Assembly: GCF_014356525.2 (NCBI RefSeq)
Contig: NC_052506.1
Coordinates: 18,379,916 to 18,443,915, forward strand
Source: Nilaparvata lugens
Lineage: Eukaryota; Arthropoda; Insecta; Hemiptera; Delphacidae
DNA length: 64,000 nucleotides
Direction of reading: 5' to 3'
In this document: piece by piece, positions 13,327 to 24,148 of the stretch
Layout: each line of letters starts with the position of its first letter
Position numbering within the stretch: position 1 is the stretch's first letter
Notes under the pieces: generated by a model
The model's database searches: none
Seen by the model: only the letters and a program-made list of their open reading frames with translations
What the model was told of the DNA's origin: nothing
Translations under genes and position numbers: made by a program

Positions 13327-13596
13327 TTAAATGCACTGACAACGCACCACAGGACCCAAAAATAGGCCAGCAACATCTGTTAATTAAACCTCACAGCAAA
13401 GAGTCAAGTGATCACTGATAAGGGGATTCATGGTAGAGTACCTCACATGAAACGTTCAGATTGGTAATAACGTTATCAAGTCGCAAGCTTCATATCTGGT
13501 AGTGGAATGGTAGTTAGTATAAAGATCTAAAGATCTAAGGTGGTTGATAGACTCCCTTGACCAAATATCATTCCTCAGTATGTCAATATTAAGGTG

Positions 13597-13846
13597 CGTA
13601 CAGACTGTTGCTCTGCTCCGCAACTGAACGTCACTCCAGCAGAGCGATTGATGATCGACCGGCGTGCAACAGTGGTTCGACCGGGGAACGCGAGAAGATC
13701 TAACATCTTCCGTAACGTTCATGATGGGTGCGTGGGCGGTGCGACTGTGGTTCGATGGTGGTACGAGGGCGGTACGAGGGCGGTACGAGGGAGGAGCGTG
13801 CTCGGTGCGGGTTGGAAGCACGAATATGTGTACGCAGCTTAAGGTG
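13597..13846. mobile_element. GC-rich element inserted into the retrotransposon
   Basis: A GC-rich 250-bp block with repeated GGTACGAGGGCGGTACGAGG units interrupts the endonuclease-RT region. It is flanked by the direct repeat TTAAGGTG (13589-13596 and 13839-13846) and has imperfect inverted ends (CGTACAGACTG / TGTGTACGCAGC). An 8-bp duplication suggests a hAT-type non-autonomous element. Three long open frames across it are not genes. Confidence 0.6.
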
Positions 13847-13973
13847 GCACTCCAATCATCCGATAGGACCTTGTGTGGGTGACCACATGGCACATAACCA
13901 CGGCTTGGTCACTGACACAATGTGTTCACCCACTAAAAGTCCCACCCTGCTATCACCATGACTTCAAACACTA

Positions 13974-14130
13974 AGGCCCGGTTGCACAAAAGCCGGTTAA
14001 ATTTCAACCGTGATTAATTTCACGAGAACCAATCAGCAGAGAAGCCATCTTTTCAATAAAGCCTTCTCTGATAAGTTCTTGTGGAATTAATTATGGTTAA
14101 AATTTAACAGACTTTTGTGCAACCAGCTCT
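13974..14130. mobile_element. MITE, GGTTGCACAAAAG family, copy 1
   Basis: Imperfect inverted ends (GGTTGCACAAAAGCCGGTTA... and ...TTTAACAGACTTTTGTGCAACC). The middle contains GAACCAATCAGCAGAGAAG and its inverted partner. Related to the copy at 20045-20209. Confidence 0.65.
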
Positions 14131-14525
14131 AGGTAACAACAGGTTTCGGCAGGAATTTCCCATCTAATATATTGATTTAGAATATTATAAGTTATATAGT
14201 GTTATGTATCATCCAATATTGATACAGTAGAGCATAAGGCTGAGAACTCACTCATAAACTCTGGTCCACATTTTGATATAAAATCTGTCACTTCAAAATT
14301 TTGATCTGCCATCTTGGAACCACCATCTTGAATCCAAATTTATTTTTTCAAATGGGAAGGTGGTTATAGGCCTAATATGATTTATGATTTCAATATAGAA
14401 TTTTAAGAGAAAATGAATGGCAAAACCCGCACATCAACATCTTGAACCGTTTCAAAGTTATTCACACTTGTAGATACCAATAATTCAAATAGATACAGAG
14501 ATGAAATGAACTAGTACATCAAGGG

Positions 14526-15403
14526 TCAGTTTCCAAGCTTGGGATTTAGCCAAGTTATCTAGACTTTAAACAGCTGGAGTCAAAAAATTGGCTTTTCAAA
14601 ACAGGGCATATTCACATCAGTTTTTATGATAAATATTTATTTTCTCATTTCTTTAATTGGAAACATTTTTCCTTGACTAAATGAAACATTCATAAAATCT
14701 TGTTAATAATTAATTAAAATAGTTAATATTAATCTTGCACTTTTACAACAGTACTCACGGTTTATACTTGCTTGACGGATGCATGTGCCACATCTGCAGC
14801 ATACAAAGAGTAGCTTGGTACTGAGCAAAGACCTTAAAGATGCATAGACTCACATGCAGCGCTAGTGTCGTACTTGGAATTGAAATCGGCCATTGAGGGG
14901 GCAACCTATAAGATTATTACATACCAATGCCTTTGTAATCTATAATATTGCACATATATATAGATATAGTATCTCGTGCTAAAATACCCCAATGGCGGCC
15001 TTCGATTTCAAGTAAAAGCTATCATTGGGAAGGCAATACAAGGCATAGGCATTGTGGGTCTATATCTAAGGTCTTTGGTACTGAGGATGTGGCTCAGTGC
15101 CACGAAACGCGTTCGTCAAACAAGAAAACTGTGAGTACTGTTGTAAAAGTGCAAGATTAATATTAATAATTTTCAAGATATTAATATCAACAGTTCAAGT
15201 GGGAAGAAGACAAAAGAAGAATTTTATTCTTAAATAATTCAAAATAGCTGAAACTCTCCACTATATTCTCTCTTTATTCTATTTTGTGTTCAATTTTCTA
15301 TTTTTCGAAATTTAGACTGTGACTATGCCCCGTTTCGGAGAGCCAATTTTCTGGCTCCAGCTGAGTCTAGAGCTTATAGCTAAATCCAGGACTCGGAAAA
15401 CTT
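14526..15403. mobile_element. MITE with about 75-bp terminal inverted repeats
   Basis: Left end 14526-14611 and right end 15325-15403 are inverted copies sharing CAGCTGGAG, AAATTGGCT and GGATTTAGC blocks. The middle is occupied by a second inverted-repeat element (14722-15173). No transposase frame. Confidence 0.65.
14722..15173. mobile_element. Nested inverted-repeat element with GAAACGCGT motif
   Basis: Ends 14722-14762 and about 15130-15173 are inverted copies (TTAATCTTGCACTTTTACAA core). Inner inverted pieces include CAAAGACCTT. Near the right end, GGCTCAGTGCCACGAAACGC recalls motifs at ends of Penelope-like elements (an impression, not a proof). Confidence 0.55.
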
Positions 15404-15461
15404 TTTAGTGCAAAGTCTTAAATATATTTGAGTAGATGTAGGCCTATGTGATTTATAATTG

Positions 15462-15580
15462 TCTGCCGGCCAGATAGCCGAGTTGCACCCATTAGTCTGC
15501 TAGTGCTACCTGGTCGTGGGTTCGAATCCCGCCAAATCCCATCAAATATAAAAGTCAGGTCCACGTTATAATGGCAGTGT
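15462..15580 (+). repeat. tRNA-derived SINE head
   Basis: RNA polymerase III internal promoter boxes: A box TAGCCGAGTTGC (15475-15486) and B box GGTTCGAATCC (15519-15529), 32 bp apart. The T-arm folds, but the acceptor strands do not pair, so this is not a working tRNA. The minus-strand open frame over it (88 codons) is not a gene. Confidence 0.6.
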
Positions 15581-15936
15581 TTGATTAGCAATGGTATTGC
15601 AATCCTTGTCCAGCAGTCAACAAAGCGAGTAGCACTAAATATCTCTTTCTCACTTTGCTCTGTTGCCAGATCGTCTTTTAGCAATGTAGAATCAATAATT
15701 AATTAACAAAATATTTCATCTCAATTTAGAAAATTTATTATGAAATCATTGAAAAATATAATTTCTTGCTTAATAAAATCAATTTGATTATTTTAAACGA
15801 TAGATAATGAATTAACCGTTAATATTACATCAATAAACCTGTATCAGCAGCTACCGTCTATATAGAAGGCATTGAGAGGACTGATGTTCGGCAACGTTGT
15901 TCTCCTATCTTTCTCCACTGCCATTATAACGTGGAC
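15559..15936. repeat. Inverted pair of perfect 21-bp repeats
   Basis: 15559-15579 and 15916-15936 are exact reverse complements (core CCACGTTATAATGGCAG). The first lies just after the SINE head, suggesting two opposed copies of one repeat or the ends of one element. Confidence 0.6.
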
Positions 15937-15939
15937 ATC

Positions 15940-17680
15940 ACTAGGCATGGACGTTTGATCATCTCATAATTTGCCCTCGCACTTCCCATTACTCACGCAC
16001 AAGCAAAAAGCTCATGTGAGCATCATCCGCAATAGAAGAAGATGTTACGATAAGTGTTTACTGACACGGTATTTAGATGAAAATATACCGTGTTTACTAA
16101 CACTCTTAAAAAGATTAATTTTTAGATGGTTTCATTCTCAATAGTGTAGGCCTACGGTAGGCCTACTCTTTATTTAATTTTTAGATGATTTATTAGTGTA
16201 TATGTCTAAATGTGAATAGGATCCCCAATGATAACTACTGTCAAATTATCCTTGTGAAAGAAATATTGACATGAATCTATAATTTCTACCAACCTTTTAT
16301 ACGGATTTGTAGTGGCATTTATTCTTTACAGCAGAAATAGATCAATTCTATTACAATACTGCACGCTGCAACAATAGGCTACTGTTTTTGTTGCACCATA
16401 TAGAGGAAACTCGTGTATATAATAAAAATAACAATAATGAATTCTTTCCATTGTGCAATACACTTCTTAAACAGAGTATAGGCTCTACCGTTTGCTACCC
16501 TACTTAATATGTATAAAAACTTTTTGTTTAAAGAGTCGTGTATCTCTTGCCAAACTATCAATACAATATTTGAATCAACCTCACGTCACGTATATTGATT
16601 ATGTTCATCAAAAGGCCAAGTTATGGGACATTTGAGGCTTAGAAGAATAAAGATGACTTATGTAATGTTTTTTAGAACTTTGAAAAATTTATTTTTTAAA
16701 ATACATGCATTATTATGCAAAACGATAACTGTGGTTGAAGTCTACAATGACTAGTAGACTAATTCTCATATTGCACACAGTACCTTGGATGTTATCACAC
16801 ACAATATAATTATGACATTACAAAAAACGCATCATTGTTCAGATCATCAAGATGTTAAAATTATATTATTTCATAAATAAAAATTTATTTCCAACTAAAA
16901 CAATAGTAATCATACACAACAATAATTTACATTTTATCACAATATTCCAAACATCATGATTTGTGCAATAAGCAACAAATTCCTTTAAAATCTATTACTC
17001 GCATTATATCATACACCTTTGCCACTTAAGAATATAATTTGATTATAATATTCTATAATAATTATTATGAAACTAAGGTGGCTTATCTTAAGTAATATAC
17101 TTGTGCTTCTTCCGAGTTAAATAATGAAACCTCATCTTATAGGCTAATGTATAATACGTTCTACACTTGACAATTATTTAGGCCCTTATATTCATAGCAC
17201 TGAAATAACTTCAACTCTCAATTTCTCAGCAGTATTCATCAAATGCAATTATTGCAATAATAATTTTGGTTATCTATGATCAATCCAGATTTCAGAGAGA
17301 GAAAGCTCAAGAGGTTTGCCTTATTTATTCAATTATTTAAATGATAATACCGTAGTGTAGACTTGAAAAATCTATCATAGGCCTACATCATTAAATTTTT
17401 GTCCAAGTACAATAATTAGCCTACAGGCCAAATATTATTATTGTAAATATACATTTTAGAAGCTTGAAACATTTTCTATTGTATTAAAGTCTAATTGATT
17501 CCACAACATAATATCGATTTAATCACATTCATTGTTGCACGACACTTTGCAAAACATGTTGTAAAAGGAAATTATTGAAAATAATACATTTCCATTGAAA
17601 AATAAACTTAACAAGATTCCTGTGATATAAAACACATTTTCTTGTTCTAAAAATTATTTTCATTTTGGAATCTTCAAATC
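15940..17680. other. No gene recognised
   Basis: AT-rich DNA with two adjacent AGGCCTAC copies (16148, 16157). The 60-codon minus frame at 16379-16561 is unsupported. Confidence 0.4.
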
Positions 17681-17684
17681 CTAA

Positions 17685-17990
17685 TTAAAGATTTCTAATG
17701 AGATTCACTACATTATTGCAAGCATCACTCTCGCCTCCACTATTTCTTTTGGAAATAAACTGTGTGTAGTAGTCATGTGGGCGAATATGTTTCTCAAACA
17801 TTATATTGAATCTAATTTGTAAAATCGTTGGGACACATCCAAACGTACCTTTGAACTTCCAAGCATCAGAAATATCGGTAGTAGTAATAGGCCTACCTTT
17901 CCGAAATAGAAAGGCGGAGTTTACCTTTATTGTAGAGCATTTTAATAACTGGTAACAGCCAGATTTATATGTCGGTTTTAGGTAGCTCAA
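17685..17990 (-). CDS. Hypothetical 101-codon ORF
   Basis: Uninterrupted frame in AT-rich DNA, product MSYLKPTYKSGCYQLL and onward, no recognisable domain. It sits just beyond the presumed 3' end of the tetraspan gene and contains the candidate AATAAA. It may be 3' UTR sequence or an old repeat. Confidence 0.2.
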   Translation of the reverse strand: MSYLKPTYKSGCYQLLKCSTIKVNSAFLFRKGRPITTTDISDAWKFKGTFGCVPTILQIRFNIMFEKHIRPHDYYTQFISKRNSGGESDACNNVVNLIRNL

Positions 17991-18505
17991 TTTCGGAATG
18001 CAAATGAGAATTTCATCTCAAAATCCAGATATTGTACGGTAATTAATAGGCCTCCTATAGTGGAACTATTGGAATGTATATGATCAAAAGATGTCTACAA
18101 TTGGATGAAAAAGTTCAACTAGTCAAATCAACAGTGAATTTAACAGTTTAACTCATACTCTGGTCCTGAATTTGAAATGTCTACTGATACTACTATGCCC
18201 TTGAATCTCAATAATCATTCTAATGATTTTAACAACAGTTTTTAGTAGTTTGTAACTTTTTTGAGGATTCATAGCATATTTTCCTATTTTAGAAAGGCCG
18301 ACTATTTTTGTACTATGCTTGACAGTTTTCAATTTGAGCAAAACATAAGCGTCACGTCGAGCCAGTTTTCAAATGTGAAAATAACAAAAATATAGCACTC
18401 GTTCGTATTTAAGAACAGTTTCGTGTGCGAGTTCATATGAATGTCCACCTATAAAAACGAGCAGGGCACTTATACGTTTTAGTAGCAACGAGCAGGGCAA
18501 TCGCG
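17900..18505 (-). other. Probable 3' UTR of the tetraspan gene
   Basis: Sequence downstream of the stop on the minus strand. The nearest canonical AATAAA on that strand is TTTATT at plus 17926-17931, with ATTAAA at 17941-17946. No other gene is evident. The actual polyadenylation site is a guess. Confidence 0.35.
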
Positions 18506-18780
18506 TCAAACCGCTGTGCTTTGAGTTTGTATGCGCACTTTTTTGACATTTCCGTTGCGCGACGGAGTGGGGGAGCTGCCACTAAAGCCTGGGTTTTGGA
18601 TGCCGATTCCGTTGTTGTTTGCCGGTCGCGGCTTCTTGAGACTGGAGCGCAGTGGACTCTTGGTGATGGAGCCGACCGTCGACCCGTTCGACGATATTGT
18701 CGTGGACAGAGTCGCCACACTGCCATTCGTTCCTGACCGAGAGTATGGCTTGCCGCTGGCATCAGTCATTGATATGCCAC
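18506..18780 (-). CDS. Tetraspan gene terminal exon: cytoplasmic tail with PDZ ligand
   Basis: Acceptor GTTGCAG follows a (TAATAA)-like stretch. The first codon is split with the previous exon and gives glycine. The 91-residue tail is Ser/Thr/Gly/Asn-rich, with a basic patch SSLKKPRP and a C-terminus QSTAV before TGA (18506-18508). GC content is clearly above the flanks. Two opposite-strand open frames here are shadows. Confidence 0.8.
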
Positions 18781-21700
18781 CTGCAACATCATTATTATCA
18801 ATCAATCAATTTATATATTCATCAAATTTACAAAAGTTATCAATCCAGAAGTAGATTCATATTGAATAGTATAATGAATGAGAGTAAAGTACGTTTTCAA
18901 ATAAATATTGCAGTAATGAAGTAATTAGAGTGGATATGATCAAAATAACGTGGTTTGAATTGGAAACAAAAATGATCAATCAGTCAGAAAAATTCATATT
19001 GAAGTCCTGTATGTAATCTTGTTACCGACTCTCAAATAAATATTGTTGTATAATGGAGTAATTGGAATTTATATGATCAAAAGATTGTGTATTAGATAAA
19101 CAAATGATCGATTGAATAAATTGATTCATATAAGAATTCTGAATATAATATATTGTTAGGTACCGATTTACAACTACAGCGAGCCTACATAGATTTTCGA
19201 CAATATTTTTATTCTATGTTGTAGCAGATATCCTTATTAAATGGAAATGACTTGAAATTGTCGAAATCTGTCATCTTAAAATTATTTAAATGAATCAGGG
19301 GTTTTGACAATATATTTGAAGTCATTTTCATAAATGAAATAAATTCATTTTCAAATCAATTTTCATAAATCAGTGGTTTTGATAATATATTTGAAGTAAT
19401 TTTTATATACCGTAGTGAATAGTAACGTGTTACACCACTACCTCCGTTAACAGTATTTACTTGGTTATACACCAAGCATTGTATGTAGGCTATACCATTA
19501 CAAGAACAAAAAGTAATGGAACTCAATAATCTTCGATGATACCTATATAATCAGTACGTGCTGTTTTTGTAACAATATAGTTTCCGGTATGCAATGCTCC
19601 TTATGGGGGGGGGAAGGTTCTGGGGGAAATTCAGAAGAGGGACCGCTCCCGGGGAAACTTTCAATTTATTAGTTTCAAAAATGGTATTTGAAAGATATAT
19701 ATTATTTGGAAGTGAGGAAAAGTTAAAATAATCACAAATTCAGAATAAGGAAAAGCAAAAGACTTTTGCTATTTTTCTGTCGCAAGAGGTGTCGTACGGC
19801 GTACCGGCACATACCGTCACAAGAACACCACTGCTTATAATTATTCACTATTATTATTGAGGAGAAGAGTTTCGGCTATTACCTATAATCAGCATCTAAT
19901 AATTAACTGGATAACTAATTCAGAATGAATTCAGGAGATTTTGTAATTAAACCAAAACTTCATCATTGACCTCATCACGTCTTACGGTATATATTATACT
20001 CCTGGAATTTATTGATATTTCAATTGAAATAAAAACACGACAAAGACTCAATTGCACAAATGCCTGTTGAATTTTAACCTTTATATTATTATTAATGAGC
20101 AACTAGAACCAATCAGAAAATCATTCTTCCCAAAACTGTCCTCTATGACTGGTTCTTTCGGCATTTAATCATGATCGAAATTAAAAAGGCTTTCGTGCAA
20201 GCGGGCCTTCAAGTTGTCTTTTCTACTTAGATAATATATCTAGTGTATTTTGTGAGAAAAGAATAAAACATAATCTGTTTTCATTCAATTAATTCTACTA
20301 CATCTCTGATGAACAGTGTTCCAAATATATTCCAATATAACTTATTAGCTGTTTGACACAATTTTGCTACGGACCAGTTAAGATAAAGCAAATGTGACGA
20401 TGAATCGTTATGAACAGAGCAAAATACCTGGATGTGATGACCTCTTATCCAGGAAGCCGGGATTGTTGAAAGTGGTGGCATCGACTCCGTTGGGGTCTCG
20501 ACTCGACATGGTGGGGTCGCCACCCAGTCGCCTCGAGAACAGCACATCGTACAGTGCCGCAATGAACAGCATGAAGTTCAGGATTATCAGTACAACCTGC
20601 AATACAGAGGAAAAATTTACTTATAGCACTCGTAATTTAGAACCTACAATATTTTCAATGGGTGAGTTATGAAAATACACTACATAAATAAACAAGCTAC
20701 TTCTGTGAATGAAACTGGAATTTCCATACATCTGAAAATCAAACTTCCAATAAAACAGATACGGTATCTAGAAACTACAATCGTCGAAAATAATAATAAT
20801 AATAATAATAATAAAGCTTATCAAACTTAAGTGAATCTCAAGTGATTTCTATAAATATAGGCCTAAATAAGAAAACATCACTGGACATAATATTTTATTG
20901 GGAATAAACAACACCGATAATTAATTTCAATGAGATACAGTAAGTAGCTTGCAAAATTGAAGTCTCCCTCATTTATATGTTAACGTAATGGATAAGGTAT
21001 ATTGCAGAATAAAGTATTATGCAAAAATGAGCATGTGATCATAGACTAAATGGTTTTTATTCACGATAATTTTTATTCTATCTGCTTTCCAATATATTAT
21101 GATGTTGATTAAGATTGCTCTTCACATTAGTGAAGAGGGCTTGAAAATCTCAAGTTCTCCTGAAGGATATTCCATTCAAATTTAGTTTGAATATGGTATA
21201 GTATTTGGGTATAAACACATGAGACCTCTCCATATCTCTATTACAAAGTGATTATAAGAATACCGCACTAGTCAATGTACCTAGAATGTATTCTAGGTAC
21301 CTTGGTGTACTAGTTTCTAAATGGTAAAATATCCTATCCTATCTTGAAATACATGCTTAAAAATGATCAATTGACACTTAGAATACATCCTCATTCAATA
21401 AAAATCTAATTTCAATGAATAATAATAATATACATTCTTATTAGATGGTTAACTTTCCCCCATCTATAGATATTCCTCAAGGTGACGTTTTATTTAGAAT
21501 CGTTTCAAAAGGAATGTTGAGAATAGTTGTTTTGGTTTGAACTGAAGCATAACTTGGAAGATGAGAGTAGTCAGTTTCACACACAGTCCATAAAGCATAA
21601 AAGTAAAACATACTTGGCATCGTCCAGTAATAGAGAGAGCGCCCAGGTTTCAAAGTCATGAAAATAATGGCAAGAGCGTTAAATCTGAATAACAATAGCA

Positions 21701-24148
21701 CGTTCATAATATTTCAAGAGAGAGCTTTAAAAAATGAGGCTATATTATCTCATTCCAAGGATATTTTCGTTGCTGAGTCTGTGCTTCAGATCACAGAATG
21801 GATTTTAAACATGAATTTTTTTTTCATAGAAGTAGATGATATTTTGTGTAGATAATGTAGCCTACAGTACACAATTAAAATGTTCAATATGTTGGAGAGG
21901 TTTCTAAAGGATAGGCAAACTTCACTAGTTTATTCACGAAAAAGTATGAATGATTTTCATAGACTAAATATGATGTGAACCTAATGAAATGAAGGTAGAG
22001 TAAATAAATATAAGTGATTTACTATAGGTACCTGGATATAAAATGACTCTCCTCTCGACACAACAAAATCATTTTCTGTGTCATCCGTCTGTAATGCGAA
22101 CAGACCACCAGCCATGATGGCTAATAACGCTGAAAAAATAAAGAATAGAATCAGAATAATTAATGAAAATTCAAGCATGTATGATATGTTACCGGTAGGC
22201 TACACATCATGCATGATTAAATTTTCAAACCATTCGTGTGGTATCTTATACTTTCAATCTTTCAATCAAAGTTCTAAGTTCAATTAGAATGTTTATCAAA
22301 AAGTTAATTCATAAACAAAAATTTGAATTAATTTTATTTCATTATAGCGCACTTTTTACAGCAAAGATTGAATTCCATTCTGATTTTTTATCATGTTTTA
22401 TAATTATTGATTTCATATGTCTATGGTAACAGTAGGATTCTTGGAACTTCCCAGCGTGGTGAGAAATACGGACAGATAAAAATCTGCTCCCAACCAAAGA
22501 CAATTTGAATGTTGATGTAGACTTGGTTTTATAAGAGTTGCAGTAACAGCTCCCTGGAGAACAAATCAAATCAATTTATTGCCACAGTAATAAACTTTTG
22601 TTTGCCAAAATTGCCACAGTTATTGAAATTTTACACGAGTAGCAGAGTAGTTATTACCAGGAATCAATTGAAATTACGATTTGATAATTTAATTTAAATT
22701 CTTCATAATCAAGGACTGGTTCAACAACCCTATTTTTTACTTTCTATGTCCAGATTTTAAATCCAGAATATGAAATTATGCAGGCTATATAGGCCTCTTT
22801 TATGAAATATTTTTATGTAGTATGAATTTTATGAAATTATGTGTTTTACAGAAGAAATGTATAAAATATTGTGTACTTTTACTTACTTGAAATTAAAGCG
22901 AGTACCAGTTTGGTTGTGACAGCCGAACTGTATGGCAAAACGACTTTGTCACGTGACGTGACCATGGCTAACTGTAGAACACTCAGAACGCAGAAGAAAA
23001 ATAATAACAATGTACTGGCACTGGCCATGTAGCCCGATACCTTGACGGCCACTGCAACACACACACACAAGCGCACACAATTACTGTTATTAGCTCACTT
23101 ATCATTCGTCTAAATCACTGTATCAAACATAAGTGTTGTCTATTCTTCATTCAAAGTGAGGAATTTATTTATTTATTTATTTAGAACAGTCACAAACACG
23201 ATATTTGGAAAGAGAAACAGGCAATTGCCCAAAACTTCTTCAATTCCTTGATTTTGGCACATAAATAGTCCAAAGTGAGGTTAAGTTTAAAATTTCTGTT
23301 TTCAATGTTATTAACAAAGTTACCATAGGAGATCCTCTGGTCAGTACTGGTCTCATTCATTCAAGATATTCCATCTACACACTATTTATCATTTTTAATG
23401 AATTTAATTTATATTTGATATGAGATCTAGACAATAATATGAAAACCAAATTTAATATGGATATTAAATGTGATATCTTTGAGGCTCAAATAATATAATT
23501 ACAATACAAGTACAAAGTATATGTGAATTATTTCCAATATAATATATATTATGTCTACTGTAACTTTCCTTATATAGTAATTTGGATAATTTTGTTATTA
23601 TCTTTCATTTCAAGTTTTATATTCTTGATGAACACAATTTATAAAAATTTGGGAAAGAACAGTACGGTATGTTGTTCTGTTTTAATCAGGAATATACTAT
23701 GAACTGTATCAATTATATTGTCAATAGTAATTTATTGTGATGTTATAAACTCCTTGAGCGATCGAACATTTGACCGTGCACGTTAGTGTCCCATTCCGTA
23801 GATGCTTCAATTCGAGGAGCAATAAATTCATCATTCACAATCGATTGATATATTTTTCCAGGACTACTCAATATTTTTTTATGATTCCATTGGATAGTTC
23901 TACTCATATATAGTACATTACTCATTATAGTTTTCTTTTTGAACTCACGACATGTTTTAGCTCATGCCACTTCCAAGTGTGTGGACAATAGTTAGAATGG
24001 ATGAATATATTATCAGGAATTATTGTTATTTTGAACTCACCGACTGGCCTAAAACGGGTAACTTCATTTCCGCACTTGGTTCTACCGTACAGAAGCTGCT
24101 TGCAGATTTGCCAAGGTCCAAAGTATCCTTTTTCTGAGGCGGGACCGG
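18506..24148 (-). CDS. Claudin/PMP22-type tetraspan membrane protein, 3' five exons (5' end missing)
   Basis: Five exons (24148-24041, 23051-22887, 22129-22032, 20596-20428, 18780-18506) join in phase 1-1-0-1 with GT/AG borders and give 271 residues ending in a stop. The order is: a first extracellular loop containing GPWQIC and a second cysteine ten residues later (the W-x2-C-x10-C signature of claudins, PMP22 and TARPs); TM2 (about residues 44-66); TM3 (about 77-100); a short acidic loop; TM4 (about 122-142); and a Ser/Gly/Asn-rich cytoplasmic tail of about 130 residues ending S-T-A-V, which fits a class I PDZ ligand. The family acts at cell junctions or as channel auxiliary subunits; which role applies here cannot be told. 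The first exon must end in phase 1 and encode the start and TM1; I could not find it up to 64 kb. The frames of neighbouring exons agree at every junction, which makes chance unlikely. Confidence 0.8.
18890..19410. repeat. Degenerate local duplications in tetraspan downstream intron
   Basis: A unit with CAAATAAATATTG ... GGAGTAATTGGA ... TATATGATCAAAA recurs at about 18897 and 19033, with a third trace at 18065. A second pair (GGTTTTGAtAATATATTTGAAG) sits at 19300-19335 and 19373-19405. Confidence 0.5.
20045..20209. mobile_element. MITE, GGTTGCACAAAAG family, copy 2
   Basis: Diverged copy: ATTGCACAAATGCCTGTTGA at the left, GGCTTTCGTGCAAGC at the right, and AGAACCAATCAGAAAATC inside, in the same order as at 13974-14130. 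It lies in the intron before the last tetraspan exon. Confidence 0.6.
20428..20596 (-). CDS. Tetraspan gene exon: TM4 and tail start
   Basis: 169-nt exon, acceptor TATTGCAG, donor GTATTT. It encodes TM4 (VVLIILNFMLFIAALYDVLF), an SRRLGGDPTM membrane-proximal segment and a polar region ending SSHP. The open frames on the opposite strand are shadows. Confidence 0.82.
20788..20815. repeat. (AAT)n microsatellite
   Basis: About nine AAT units, in an intron of the tetraspan gene. Confidence 0.8.
22032..22129 (-). CDS. Tetraspan gene exon: TM3 end and extracellular loop 2
   Basis: 98-nt exon, acceptor TTTTTTCAG, donor GTACCT. It completes TM3 (LLAIMAGGLFALQ), followed by the acidic loop TDDTEND and SRGESFYIQ. 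It enters in phase 1 and leaves in phase 0, which fits the next exon directly. Confidence 0.8.
22887..23051 (-). CDS. Tetraspan gene exon: TM2 and start of TM3
   Basis: 165-nt exon between an acceptor GTTGCAG, preceded by a (TG)n tract, and donor GTAAGT. It encodes one strongly hydrophobic segment (SGYMASASTLLLFFFCVLS), a polar stretch with SRDK, and the first part of the third membrane segment. Phase 1 in, phase 1 out. Confidence 0.82.
23052..23070. repeat. (CA)n tract at splice acceptor
   Basis: CACACACACA on the plus strand reads as (TG)n immediately before the acceptor of the TM2 exon on the minus strand. TG tracts next to acceptors can alter exon choice in other systems; here that is speculation. 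Confidence 0.5.
23164..23260 (-). repeat. Non-LTR/SINE 3' tail, copy A
   Basis: On the minus strand: AGTTTTGGGCAATTGCCTG, TTTCTCTTTCCAAATATCG and a terminal (TAAA)n tail. It matches copies at 43445 and 46845. It sits in the tetraspan intron between the loop-1 and TM2 exons. Confidence 0.6.
24041..24148 (-). CDS. Tetraspan gene exon: extracellular loop 1
   Basis: Minus-strand acceptor follows a T-rich tract ending TTTTCAG, and the donor is GTGAGT. The 108-nt exon begins with the last two bases of a codon and ends with one base. Only one frame is open with this phase; it contains GYFGPWQIC and a downstream C-G, the claudin-type disulphide loop. A longer open frame in this exon is out of phase with the next exon and was rejected. 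Confidence 0.8.

Larger units (their letters stand above)
11560..13980 (-). mobile_element. Decayed non-LTR retrotransposon, minus strand, with endonuclease end
   Basis: Read on the minus strand, the region gives the end of an endonuclease domain (VMVIAGWDF, resembling the IIAGDFN block, near 13.95 kb), a linker ORF at 13326-12853, an RT piece at 12613-12398 (LCDLSKAFDMLDHQILLKKL), GVPQGSVL, a broken YADD, and the C-terminal ORF at 12272-11574. The order matches CR1/Jockey ORF2. Many stops and frameshifts are present, and RT motifs 1-2 are partly deleted near 12.65-12.85 kb. Confidence 0.75.

Noticed and set aside
13456..13893. 145-codon minus frame
   Set aside because: It is a chimera of retrotransposon sequence and the GC-rich insertion; not a gene.
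15462..15538. Functional tRNA gene
   Set aside because: A and B boxes are present but the acceptor stem does not pair; called a SINE head instead.
21477..21707. Minus-strand hydrophobic frame between tetraspan exons
   Set aside because: The flanking exons join directly in phase 0. Adding this piece is unnecessary and it lacks a matching acceptor/donor pair.
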